Positions 1 through 9,061 of a stretch of DNA of 20,151 nt are shown one piece after another (position 1 is the stretch's first letter; each line of letters starts with the position of its first letter). Source of the stretch: Hypsibius dujardini. Lineage: Eukaryota > Tardigrada > Eutardigrada > Parachela > Hypsibiidae. The notes beneath the pieces were generated by a model. It did no database searches and was not told where the DNA came from. It saw nothing but the letters and a program-made list of their open reading frames with translations. The position numbers and the translations under genes are program-made. The stretch is taken from positions 1-20,151 of the forward strand of contig LRSR01008223.1 of assembly GCA_001579985.1 (NCBI GenBank). The letters are read 5' to 3'.

Positions 1-862
1 TCGTACGACTTGACAGATCGCACCAAGACAGTATTTAGCCGGGCATAATATATAGAAGTACATTTGGCTTATGATACGGTACATGTAATGATTGGTATTC
101 CGCTCGCCGGAAACGGTGCTTGCTCGCGCGAAGCGCGTGTACAGAACTCTGTTCACACTTACGATCCTCCCTCAATACTTCATTTGGTTTCGTACCCGCA
201 GCCGAGCGAAGCGAGGCTAGGTACCTCGTCTGCGAGGCGTAGGAGAAAAGCCAAGCCTGCTGATAATGCTCTCAGGCAACGATTCAGTTGCCTGTATTTC
301 ATTAATTTCAATGCATTCAATCTGCCGGAAAATCCCTGCTCAATCCAAGCTAAAGAAATAAATCACAAATTTTAAGGCTTGCTTGTCAAAACATTAGTTT
401 TCTAAAGGTTTCATTGGTGCTAAACTTAGAGAACCGAATGTCCTTATGCGAATAATCGGGATAAAAAATGCTTCTTAATACGATTTTTATAAGAATGCAA
501 ATTGTCGGCGTTCAAAATGTCTGGGTACATGTTGTGTCCGAATATGGACTCAGATGTACGACATTTCGGTATACGAGTTGTCGGGGTACCAACTGTCTGG
601 GTACAAATTGTGCCCGGATACGAAGTCAGAGGTACAACATGTCGATATACGAGTTATCGGGGTACGAAATGTCGGGGTACCACGAGGGGTGCACGAGGGC
701 GTATGAAGACAAAAAAGGAAGCTACCATACAGCTATCATGGGGATCTCATCACATCCCCCACGACTTCAGTGCACAACGACGGCGACGACAACGACGTTT
801 GGCATTAAAAAATCACAAACGATCAAGTCAGAGAAAAGAGTTCAACAAATTAGCCCGCGACC
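1..862. other. 3' flank of the SFRP-like gene
   Basis: No gene recognised. The 3' UTR presumably occupies part of it. It contains the 76-bp tandem repeat at 519-690 and a GC-rich patch with CGAAGCG motifs near 115-245. Confidence 0.6.
519..690. repeat. 76-bp tandem repeat, about 2.2 copies
   Basis: Units start at 519, 594 and 670 with TGTC(T/G)GGGTAC and share ATACGAGTT(G/A)TCGGGGTAC. Within the unit shorter GGTAC/TGTC subrepeats recur roughly every 20-25 bases, implying stepwise growth. It lies 170-340 bp beyond the SFRP-like stop codon. Confidence 0.85.
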
Positions 863-1395
863 TCAAAAGCCGTTAGCCTTCTTCCCTCGTTGAGGCTTTT
901 TTGGGGGCGCACTAAATGTCCCCGCTTGAGAGGAGCCATTCGGTACTACCACTCTGGATGAGGAGGAGGAAGAGGATGTAGTGCATTTGAGATTCAGTAA
1001 GCGCTTTTCCGCCTGCCGGAAATCGCGGCTGTTTTGTCCACTGAACCACGGCAGGATTAGCTGCATCCCGATCTGCATGGGCTGCGGTAATCCGAGACGG
1101 TGAAGCGTGATGGACGGTCGGCTCTGCTGTCGGGCGTGGTTGCCGGGGATGAAGTTCCCCATGACGAGGTAGAGTTGGGAGCGCAGCTCCACTTTTTCGG
1201 CACACAAATGCCGGCAGGTGTTGGACACCCGCTCCGGCTCGAAGAGGAACTCGATGCTCTTTGCGAGTTTGAGTTGCTCCTCCAGGGAGGTGTGGTTGAC
1301 GGCTGTAAGGGACTTGGGGGTGAGTTTGAGCAGTTTCGGACGCTTCACCAGGAAGACGCCGCGGCGGGTGAACCGGCGGAACCGCACCTTTGCCA
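863..1395 (-). CDS. SFRP-like coding exon 3: NTR domain, tail and stop
   Basis: The acceptor is TGTTTTCAG|TGGCAAAG; exon 2's final G plus TG gives Val341, so the join reads AEF-VAKVRF, matching the SFRP pattern (D/E)FALKVK. Residues 342-517 follow. KRPKLLKLTPKSL, the paired cysteines in CRHLC (401, 405), LYLVMG and the RDFRQAEKRLLNLKC segment (Cys478) correspond to SFRP NTR landmarks. After Cys478 come a seven-serine run (481-487) and a basic tail ending KKPQRGKKANGF. Basic C-termini in SFRPs are associated with heparan sulfate binding; that role here is inferred. No AATAAA or ATTAAA is visible on this strand in the 862 bases downstream, so the polyadenylation signal is non-canonical or lies off the window. 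Confidence 0.92.
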
Positions 1396-4300
1396 CTGAA
1401 AACATAATAGGTCCATTTAGTGTTATTATAAAATAGACTTTAATTTAAAGCTTAGCAGTATAATATATGTTATATAAAGATGTTTATAATATAATTCTAA
1501 AATATAAAACAAATGAGGGGCACTCCAAAAGTCTTGGCACTCGGTCATTTATTCTACACCAAGCGACTGCTTTTCGAACCACTCAACATAGGTACAGTAG
1601 TTAGATCAAACAGCTCAGCACATGTAGTTAGATCATGGCATCATAAGCGGTAAATCCGAGTTTCACAGACCTGCATGCAGAGATCTGAGAGGAATTTCTT
1701 TTGGAAGACCCACTACTCAATACTATTGCAGCCGTATATTAAGTTGCTTTAAATGGACTTCTATGCAGACAAACACAGTTTCGCTACTGGATGAGACAAG
1801 AGACACTTTCCCTGCAACTGGTTGCTGCAATTCGCAAAAGATTCAGAATGTAGATGGGTGTGCACAGTGGCTAGAACAAATGCCGACACTCTGTTGAGCA
1901 CACAATCAATCAATCAATCAATCAAATGGTAAATCAATCAATCAAGCGAAGCTAAAGCACTCCGCCTGATTTCATGCCGCACGGTTCGGTCCGTCGACCT
2001 TGCCTTGTCTTAGCCTTGCCGGTATCCTTTTATTTCAACTGTGTTGATTAGTTTTCTGATTGGGCTGTTTACGTCAATAAGAAAAATAATCTGACCATTC
2101 GTCATGGAATGAATAAGACGCGGCCGAGCCGTTGGCCATAATTCAAGTTTACACAGCGATCAACTACTATCCGCTAGAAAATATTCTTTCCTCTAGGCCT
2201 TTGGCCGTAATCCAGAAAAAATTTCAGAAATAATGTAGAAGTTGCTCATCTAAATATTTGCAATACCAGAATTGGAACGCACCTTCTAATCGCGATATAT
2301 ATGACCGAGTGTCTCGACATTTGGAGTGCCCCTCGTATACAGTTTCATGTCTTTATTGTTTTGACACATAAAAAATGTATATTCAACAATATAGAACGTG
2401 TATTATTTCATTTATTTAATGATGATTTATATAAAACGGATGTTTCAAAATATGAAATATGTGTTTGATTTTGTTGTTTTTAATAACTTATTTTATGTTA
2501 TAATAGTGACGTATGAAGTATTCGAACATTAGAAAGAGTGAGTGTGAGGAAAAGGCGTTTTTCCAATTACCAAATTCTGCCTGGCAGTATGCAGATTCCA
2601 GCTGATGCGGTGGCACAATAAATGAGCACATGGGGCAGGATGTACTGTCCGTCTCGAGAGTCCTCGGTCTTTCCGGGACGGCGGTAATGGACGTTGTGCT
2701 TGCCGTTGTGGTGCTTGTAGCAGGGCCTATAAACGAAAAAGTGTGCTGTCATTATATATCTACATATATAATAATATAATAAATATGTGTATAAATATAC
2801 GGCAATTGTAGTTCCTAATTAGTATTATTTTTTTAGTTTTTAGTAGTAACGCAGTTGTAGTTGCTGATTCTAGTTTTTAATTAGTAGTTATGTACTTGTA
2901 TTTTTTTGTTGTAGTTTTGGTTTAATCAGTTCAAAAAATAGTGCTATATCATCCACAGTGACTGTTAATATCTACCTTTTACTACTGAGCTAATGATTTT
3001 TATTATGAAGCCGAAGAACTAAAAGGATTGCTAAAAACAAAGCTAAAATTAAATCATTGTCCACTGCATGGCGTCGCTGAAGCTCTCTGATTCAGCCATG
3101 TTATCATTGCTGTTAAATTAAGTAAAGAATAGTTGACAGATAAATTTGTAGTGTTAGGACAAACTTGCGGAATAATAAGTATTTCATTTACCCACAGCTA
3201 TTTTTTGTTGCGATCTGCCCGATTGTTGAATCGTGCTTTGAAAATCCGCGCTTGCGGTAAGTATCCTTAAATTGATTCCGCCCTTTACACTAAATCTTCG
3301 CTTTTTTGTATAAGCGGACTAGGTTATAAGCCACGTGACTTTTTCACTTGTTCAAATTAAAAAATCCTTACCTCAAATCTCTCCACGTACCCTTTACCTG
3401 ATTAATTTAAGGATAATCGCAACGTTTCTATCCGACTACTGTCTACGCTGAACTTCCATAGACTCCATCTTCGACTGGTAAAGCGCGTTTCCCTAGATGA
3501 ATTTCGTATACGAAATTTGCGGGATATTAATATGCAAAATTAAGTGACACAATAAGTGAAATTTATATATCGAAAAAAGTACTTTACAGGAGTAGTTGCA
3601 ATTTTTTTGTCCAGTCAAAAAAAGAATTCCCTCCCGAAAAACATTATCTGAAATACTTGCAATCCATAACGATTAAATTTGCTGTTTTAAATACCGTTCC
3701 ATATTATGTAACTTAGCAGCTTGTAACCACTTCTAATCCCTGAAGTAAAAAGGTGACAAAACAGAGTACCATTTATGATACCAATATTATTTTGACATTC
3801 AGAGCAAGATGTTATGCCTCGAGGGAGAAAGGCGAGAAGTAATTTCATAAGATCAACAAAACCAAATACACGTTCCATATTTTGAAACATCCATTTTAGA
3901 TAAATCGACATTAAATAAATGAAATAATATAGGCGTTCAATTTTGTTGATTCCCGGAAAAGTATTTTTTCACTCTTTTTTTCGGCACTAGAGGCCGGTCA
4001 GTCATGCCGAATGATACGAAATCATCTTGCAGTCAAGCAGGGAGCATTTGGGCAATACCGACCCTTGGTCTACCAATTATGGCGCAGTCCATAATTGTAG
4101 CTGTTTTTGCATCCAATTTTGGAATCTAATTATGGATTCATTTTGGTGTGGACAAAAAGATAAACTGCCAAATTATAATGTACTGTGATACTGTTTCGAG
4201 AACCATAAAGGATTTCAATTAAGGTTCGAGTTACTGTCATTTTTTTCGATTCTCGCAAGATGTTCCACTCACGGGTATGCCTTGTCGGCGCAGCTGTAGT

Positions 4301-5137
4301 GACCGCCGGTCGATGCACAACCCCGCCAGATGGTCGCCTCGTCCGGACTGCTGCTGTCCTCACGGTCGTCGTCGTCCTCATCGTCGTGGTTGTCGCAACA
4401 ACAGCCGGTGGGCTTGTAAAATCTCCCCTACCCAAAGCCCCAGACGCTGTGTCCTCCGTATTACTATTCCCCGAGGGATTGGGCGAGATACACATGTCGT
4501 TGTCGAGCGGGAAACGCGCACAGCTCAGTTGCTGCGGCCACGCAAAACCATGCTTCACCATGACCCCCTCACAGCCGCGTTTGACGGACTCGCACAGCGA
4601 CCGACACGGGAGGATCAGTGGACCCGGTCCGACCATCATCAAGGCCTGATCCGCCATTTCCGCCATGTCCAACACAGCACTGTTGGATTGGGATGACGCT
4701 TGAGGCTGCTGCGGTGGCTGTTGCATCGGACAAATCGGCGCGAAAAGAGAGCATAAAAAGAGGCGCGTATGCTGGTGGCACTTAATGTTGGCCAACGGCA
4801 TCCACGTCTGCGACTGCTCGTTGGCCTCGCGGACCGTCTCGTGATCCATGAGGTTGGGGATGAGCATCTGCGTGTAGCCGATCCCCTGGCACAGGCTCAT
4901 GTTCTGCGGAATGTCCACGCACTTTTGCGGGCTTCCGACTGCCGGGTGATGTTGACTCATCCCCGGTAGTAAGGCCGAATTAAAAGCCTCATCAGCTTGG
5001 AAATACTCGGACTGACTGATTTCCGCGAAAAAGTCCCGTTTTGCCGGGGTTTGGCGGTGTTTTTTGGCGGAAATGTTTGTAGAAAAATGGCAGAGTACCA
5101 GGCAAATTATCGCGCATGGAAAGGTGCGGCGAATCAT
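863..5137 (-). CDS. Secreted frizzled-related protein, SFRP1/2/5 type (whole gene, 3 coding exons)
   Basis: Joining 5137-4273, 2726-2571 and 1395-863 gives 1554 nt, or 517 residues. The family binds extracellular Wnts through its CRD and modulates their signalling; that role here is by homology. Residues 1-24 form a signal peptide. The frizzled CRD spans about 73-216 with all ten cysteines (73, 83, 120, 129, 136, 178, 182, 189, 206, 216) and the family strings CVDIP, FLCSLFAPIC and FAWPQQLSC. A Thr-rich linker runs from about 246 to 318. The NTR domain spans about 319-478 with six cysteines (319, 322, 336, 401, 405, 478). No seven-helix region follows, so it is not a Frizzled receptor. The three-exon layout (CRD, short exon, NTR) is that of vertebrate SFRP1/2/5. 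At 517 residues it exceeds the usual roughly 300, because of a CRD insert, a long linker and a C-terminal tail. The gene lies head to tail downstream of the C2CD2-like gene. Confidence 0.93.
1515..2334. mobile_element. Non-autonomous DNA transposon with 34-bp terminal inverted repeats
   Basis: The left end at 1515-1548 (GAGGGGCACTCCAAAAGTC...) and right end at 2301-2334, reverse-complemented (GAGGGGCACTCCAAATGTC...), match at 30 of 34 bases, both finishing CACTCGGTCAT. The element is 820 bp with no long open frame, so it cannot encode its own transposase. An AATC microsatellite (1903-1945) lies inside. No convincing target-site duplication is visible. The termini suggest a Tc1/mariner-like cut-and-paste element, but the superfamily is unassigned. 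Confidence 0.8.
1903..1945. repeat. (AATC)n microsatellite
   Basis: Two runs of AATC repeats (about 1903-1925 and 1932-1945) separated by ATGGTAA, inside the 820-bp transposon. Confidence 0.9.
2384..2476 (+). repeat. Dispersed repeat, copy A (inverted relative to copy B)
   Basis: Read as reverse complement, this matches 3854-3949 over about 90 bp at roughly 80-85 percent by eye. Shared strings include ATTTTGAAACATCC and ATTAAATAAATGAAATAATA. It lies in SFRP-like intron 2. Confidence 0.8.
2571..2726 (-). CDS. SFRP-like coding exon 2: linker and start of NTR domain
   Basis: The acceptor is TTTATAG|GCCCTGC and the donor TTTG|GTAATT. The exon is 156 nt, phase 1 at both ends. It completes codon 289 (C+GC, Arg) and encodes Thr-rich linker followed by CPMCSFIV and ESAYCQAEF. 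These supply the first three NTR cysteines (319, 322, 336). The equivalent SFRP motif is a Cys-x-x-Cys segment followed by Cys-x-(A/S)-(D/E)-F. Only this frame continues both neighbouring exons; the longer open frame on the same strand (2567-2752) is a shadow. Skipping this exon would keep the reading frame. Confidence 0.9.
2727..4272 (-). other. SFRP-like intron 1
   Basis: 1546 bp, from GTGAGT to TTTATAG, AT-rich. It contains one copy (3854-3949) of a dispersed repeat whose inverted partner is in intron 2. No other gene is seen. Confidence 0.85.
3854..3949 (-). repeat. Dispersed repeat, copy B (inverted partner of copy A)
   Basis: Lies in SFRP-like intron 1, about 1.4 kb from copy A and in opposite orientation, so the two could pair in the pre-mRNA across exon 2. 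No coding content. Confidence 0.8.
4273..5137 (-). CDS. SFRP-like coding exon 1: signal peptide, CRD and start of linker
   Basis: The ATG at 5137-5135 has A at -3 (CACCATGA) and an in-frame TAA 18 nt upstream, which fixes the start. The hydrophobic run CAIICLVLC and the following Ser-Ala form a typical signal peptide. The exon encodes residues 1-288 plus one base of codon 289. It ends at ACCC|GTGAGT (phase 1). All ten CRD cysteines are in this exon. Between the fifth and sixth (136 and 178) lies a Gln/Ser/Met-rich stretch about 30 residues longer than in SFRP1/2/5. It is in frame and contains no usable intron, so it appears to be translated. The exon ends in TTTT/TTTTVR Thr runs continued by exon 2. 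Confidence 0.93.
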
Positions 5138-5919
5138 GGTGAAAAAAGGGATTTATCACAGATGATGCCGGAAGAAAAGTTGTAGAGAAATGTCGGATTC
5201 TTGTTGGTGTAGAATAATGTGTCGGAGTCGCGGAGGAAATAAATGTAGAAAATTGTGCCCGTATTTACCGAGCGTGAAATGAGTTTCACCAAGTTCAGTT
5301 GTTGGAGTGGGGATGGAGGATGGAGAGATTTATGCAAACGAGAGAGGGAGGGAAATGCCTAATTTGTCAGTGGTGCTCGCGGGGCCATATGAGTCGTATG
5401 ATGATGGACTCTATCAAGGAGCAATCATCCGGTCGAAATCACAGCTTTGCGCTAGCCTCTTCTGTTATGAGTCTGGGGATTGAAAGTGTGGAGAGATGAA
5501 GCCAGAGAGAGTGAAAGTGAAGGGCCGGGAGACTTCATGAAAGACACATCGTTATTCATCATTCGTCGTCGATAAGCAGGAGGAGGTGGAGGGGGAGTGA
5601 CAGCGCGGAGTCACGCTGTGGCTGAGAAGGGGGCGGAAGGGGGGCCTCTTTTCCTTGTGTCTGAGGCTTGAGCTCCTGTACAAACTTTCATGAGGAGTGA
5701 GTGGCGTGGAAACATATTGCGCTGATTGAGTGTTGTGCTTCCGTCTGTGTCTGTCTAGGGCACGTGTAGCTCCACCTTCTTTTTAGGAAGTCTGGCCTCC
5801 ACTGAGAAGTTATTTGTTGACGTCTGGAACGAGATGTAGCGATGCATGTGATGATCAACTCCATCTTAATGTGGGTAGTCGGAAAAAGACTTCTTGCCGC
5901 GATAGACTACTATGCAAAA

Positions 5920-5935
5920 TTATATATATATATAT
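5920..5935. repeat. (TA)n run
   Basis: Eight TA units in the intergenic region, ahead of an AT-rich block to about 6110. Confidence 0.9.
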
Positions 5936-7620
5936 TATTGGAGTTTATAATCTTTCATGTGCAATGAAGAGAAAAATAAGGTCTTACGATTGCTAAAATA
6001 TTTATTTTATATGAAATGTTGATAACATTGTATGTTACTTTATGTCAAGTAATATATAATAAATAGCGAATAAACATAAATAAATTATAGCTAAATAAAT
6101 AATATGCTATTATTCACGGTCAAGGGAAGTTTTGCGTGAATAAACGCAAGTACTCCCTTGTTCAAGGAATTAATAGCGATAATAGGATATTTTCAATGGG
6201 AAACTGCGTGCACACAGGAGCCTCGCAAGGGGGAAAGAGAAACCGGAGATATAGAACGCTGCCTGGGGGAGTGTTGAAGAAAAGAGGAATCAGATATCTA
6301 GCGAGAATTGGCGAGGAATTCGGGAAAGCTCGGGCATAGACAGCACTCAACAGCAGGGTTGGGTAATCCGGCGCGGCATGCAAAAGCAGATAATTTGATC
6401 CTGCTTTATTTTCGCTCTGACCCTGCCTTGCTCCCCTTCCCCTTCCTCCCTGCTTCGAGCTGGGACTGTCAGGATTTTCTCTTGTCTAGTTTGGAATGAA
6501 AGGGAAGCGGTGTCACTTAATCTTGATTTGATTCTTTGGGCGCCGTAATGCGAAATCCATTAGCACATCAATGGTAAGGTTCAGTGCGTAAAAGGCCGCG
6601 GCATTCCTTTCTTTACCCTTCGTCCCGGATCGCCTGCTATCAACCCCTTGTCCTGGCTGTGTCCAGCTATGCCAGCGGGACACCCAATATGCCAGGATAA
6701 TGACGGCAATCTCATTCAAGCGATCTTATTTGAAGTTAATTGCAATTGCCCTCCTTATCGTTTTACTGCCGTACGAAAGGAGGACACTCAAACTTACAAA
6801 TGGTATGGACGGATGATCTCGAAACATTTTACACCAAAAGATTCACGAAACAGTCGGCACTTGAAGCCTTGCCCTGATAAAAGTGATGTAATTTCTGTAG
6901 TAAAACGGAAACGGATTGGACCCCGATTCGATTGAACTTCGAACCGAGTCGAGAATGGGCACGAAAATATGGGTCGTAAAAAAACGTTAAAAAATGATTA
7001 CTCTCATTTTTCTATTGTGTTGTTTATGTTGTTGTGTATATACCATGCTTTGGAGATTTATTACTAGCACTTGAGTTTGAAATGAAACTTGCCGGGGAAA
7101 TCTGCACGATAAGCACTCCATAAGTTTCACCGCAATCATGATTCGTAGTCGATAACGTAGTAAAACCTTTTTTTTCATGGTACAACAAAAAGTACGTGAG
7201 GGGATAAACGACTATCCGAGAATAGATTGATCATTTCATTTGGTTTTGGGTTGTCTGATGCTTCTTCGTGGTGGAACACGAAAAATGAGCAATGCTACCT
7301 CACTCAGTACTGTACCAAATTTTCGCGAATAGAAACTTCGACCTATCGAATAACGTTCACTTCGGTATGCAGAAACACAGTGCACTTCACAATAACATGA
7401 AACTTATTTCGATGCACTGTTCCACCACTTCGAGCTCAATCTGTAAAATACCGATACATTAAAGTATTTTCATACTAAAATGAACATTTTATTGTGGCCC
7501 AAAGTTTTGCGATGCGGGCGACTTTTTATGCGCAGTTTCATCCCGCCGAAAAGGAGGTCTCCTTTTGCGACCTGATGGGAGAGGAGATCGTTGTCGTGCT
7601 CCTCATTTGGAAAGGCTTAA

Positions 7621-7711
7621 CATTAACAGTTTGTAAAAAAAGAGTCGGTCATGTTTCCTATGATTAACAATTTTGCATTAAAAGTTTGTAGAAAAAGAGC
7701 CGGTCATGTTT
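7621..7711. repeat. Duplicated 36-bp segment
   Basis: Copies at 7621-7656 and 7676-7711 differ at 3 of 36 positions (shared AAAGAG(T/C)CGGTCATGTTT) and are separated by 19 bases, giving a 55-bp period. Intergenic, function unknown. Confidence 0.85.
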
Positions 7712-7924
7712 CAAATGTATTCACTGTCCATCGGAAGGAACGTCGTTTTTACTAATCCAGCATGGTATAGTGGTAGTAGTGGTGGATGGTAGTCGATAAT
7801 CGGTATGTTCATTCGTGTTCACATTCTTTTTTCATCACCGAGGTCTAAGTTCTAGCTTCAACATAGATGTATAAGTACCGTATAATCAACCCTATCCTCC
7901 CAGAGTGACTGGTATGGCGTTTAA

Positions 7925-8080
7925 GGAGCGCCGATTCGGGAGTTGGATGACTTGTTTCGACGTGTCCGGCAAGCGGTGCAGTTGAATTCCCACCAAATTC
8001 GCCGACGTGGACCGGAAGGTGTCGCATCCATCGCTACTCAGATGCAGGCTCGCCAAAAGCATGGTGAAAGGTTTGCATAG
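7925..8080 (+). pseudogene. Possible transposase C-terminal relic
   Basis: A 51-codon plus-strand open segment ends in TAG and is GC-richer than its surroundings (PIRELDDLFRRVRQAVQL, then ATQMQARQKHGERFA). The spacing of P...L.RR...A, a later arginine and a terminal HG..F resembles the last helices of Tc1/mariner-type transposases, which commonly end with a G-x-H-F or HGxHFE-like motif. No catalytic region is seen upstream, and a stop codon immediately precedes the segment. Assignment by general pattern only. Confidence 0.25.
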
Positions 8081-8495
8081 CTGTGGCCTATACTTTAGCG
8101 TCACACAGCCAAACTTTCAGCTTTCGCGTTTTCAGCTTTCGCGGAATTAAAAAAGCGCGCCGTTTTTCCACCAACAACAAGACATTCAGAGCTGGTGTTT
8201 CTCCATCTCTCTTCCACCTATTAATTCCACAGGCAGGGCGCGACAGTTGCCAGCTCATGCGCGCTCTCTGTTCAAGGCCACTTCTTTCGTAATAGCAGTA
8301 GTAACACAGTAAATTATAACGCAGTACTAACTCCAGAGAGTCCCACAACCCACAGCGCGCACAAAAGCCAGTCAAAAGCCACGTTCGAATATAGAAAAAA
8401 GCCATCTCCGTAGTAGTATATATATTCTATATTCATTAAAAAGCGGGACGTTTTAATGTGTTTTTTTAAATATTAAGAGCCAAGGGCGGGAGCAG

Positions 8496-8501
8496 TTTAT
8501 T
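8496..8501 (-). terminator. Polyadenylation signal AATAAA of the C2CD2-like gene
   Basis: AATAAA on the minus strand begins 9 nt after the TAA stop, implying a 3' UTR of only about 25-45 nt if used. An ATTAAA variant at 8452-8457 would give a slightly longer one. Confidence 0.55.
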
Positions 8502-8510
8502 GTGTATATA

Positions 8511-9061
8511 TTATAAAGCGACCTCCTGCGTTGTTATCACAGCACCGCCGCCGTCGTTTGATTTGGAGAAGCGTGAGCGAAGTTTGTCGCGCCAGGTCGG
8601 GCGGGTGGACTTGTTACCTGTGGTGGAGAGAAGGAAGACAAGACTATTGTGGAGCGCCACATCGTCGTGAAAGACCCCCAACGGCGGGGTACGCCCCCCG
8701 AACGCACTGGCCGTGGATCTTGACGCGGAGGGTTCGCGGGAGCCAGGCGCAGATTTGGAGCGTTTTTGCTGCTCTTTCCGCGCTTTCCGGTCGGCTTTCC
8801 GACTGCGTCCGCGTTGCTCGGCCAGCAGGAGTTCCGTGTCCGAGTCCGCGGGATCGGTGGATTGGTCGCGGGTTCTTCCGTTCTGGTTGATGCTGTGGTG
8901 GAGGGAGGGGCTGCTGGGGGTGTTGAGGTTGTTGTGGCTCGACGCGGCCACTTGACGCATCTCCTCTTTGGCGACAGTTGGGTCGAGGCTCTTGGAGCGT
9001 GTCTTGCCGAAACTGAAACGCCGTTTCATCCGGCCGAAGAAGGACGTCTTCCGTTTGCGGC
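8511..9061 (-). CDS. C2CD2-like exon 13: polybasic C-terminal tail and stop
   Basis: Acceptor TCCTCTAG|GCCGCAAA, phase 1, residues 664-845, stop TAA at 8513-8511. It opens with a dense basic/aromatic/serine stretch (RKRKTSFFGRMKRRFSFGK, then TRSKSLD) that resembles the phosphoregulated MARCKS effector domain. A second basic run follows (RSRKADRKARKEQQKRSKS, about 744-762), then GVFHDDVALHNSLVFLLS and WRDKLRSRFSK near the end. In TMEM24 a basic C-terminal region binds the plasma membrane and is released on phosphorylation. The same role here is inferred from composition. Confidence 0.9.

Larger units (their letters stand above)
1396..2570 (-). other. SFRP-like intron 2
   Basis: 1175 bp, from GTAATT to TTTTCAG. 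About 70 percent of it is a transposon with terminal inverted repeats (1515-2334), followed by the second copy of the dispersed repeat (2384-2476). Confidence 0.85.
5138..8494. other. Intergenic region between the SFRP-like promoter side and the C2CD2-like 3' end
   Basis: About 3.36 kb without a recognisable gene. The part nearest the SFRP-like ATG (5138-5780) is the likely 5' UTR and promoter: a TATA-like/octamer-like TTTGCATAAATC on the minus strand near 5328-5339 and a purine- and G-rich block at 5570-5650. From 5920 there is a (TA)n run and AT-rich sequence. At 7621-7711 a 36-bp segment is duplicated. At 7925-8080 there is a possible transposase relic. Direct 14-bp repeats TTTCAGCTTTCGCG lie at about 8117-8144. 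Confidence 0.7.

Noticed and set aside
2567-2752. 61-codon minus-strand frame ending in stop over SFRP exon 2
   Set aside because: A different frame of the same strand continues exons 1 and 3 in phase and supplies the NTR cysteines; this longer frame is out of phase and has no family match.
3198-3256. Exon-like plus-strand segment with acceptor CCCACAG and donor GTAAGT, open in one frame
   Set aside because: Only 59 nt, on the opposite strand inside SFRP intron 1, with no neighbouring exon to join and no recognisable peptide. Chance splice-site motifs are the simpler reading.
4260-4696. Two overlapping plus-strand open frames across the SFRP-like exon 1
   Set aside because: They are antisense shadows of a GC-biased exon. 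The minus frame carries the full CRD cysteine pattern and signal peptide.
6136-6935. Several 60-95-codon frames in the intergenic region
   Set aside because: Overlapping on both strands, no recognisable motif, no consistent codon bias. Length is within chance expectation.
7761-7800. tRNA-like start (TGGTATAGTGG, A-box-like)
   Set aside because: No B box (GTTCGANNC) at the proper distance and no cloverleaf; the pattern comes from a TGGTAG-rich stretch.
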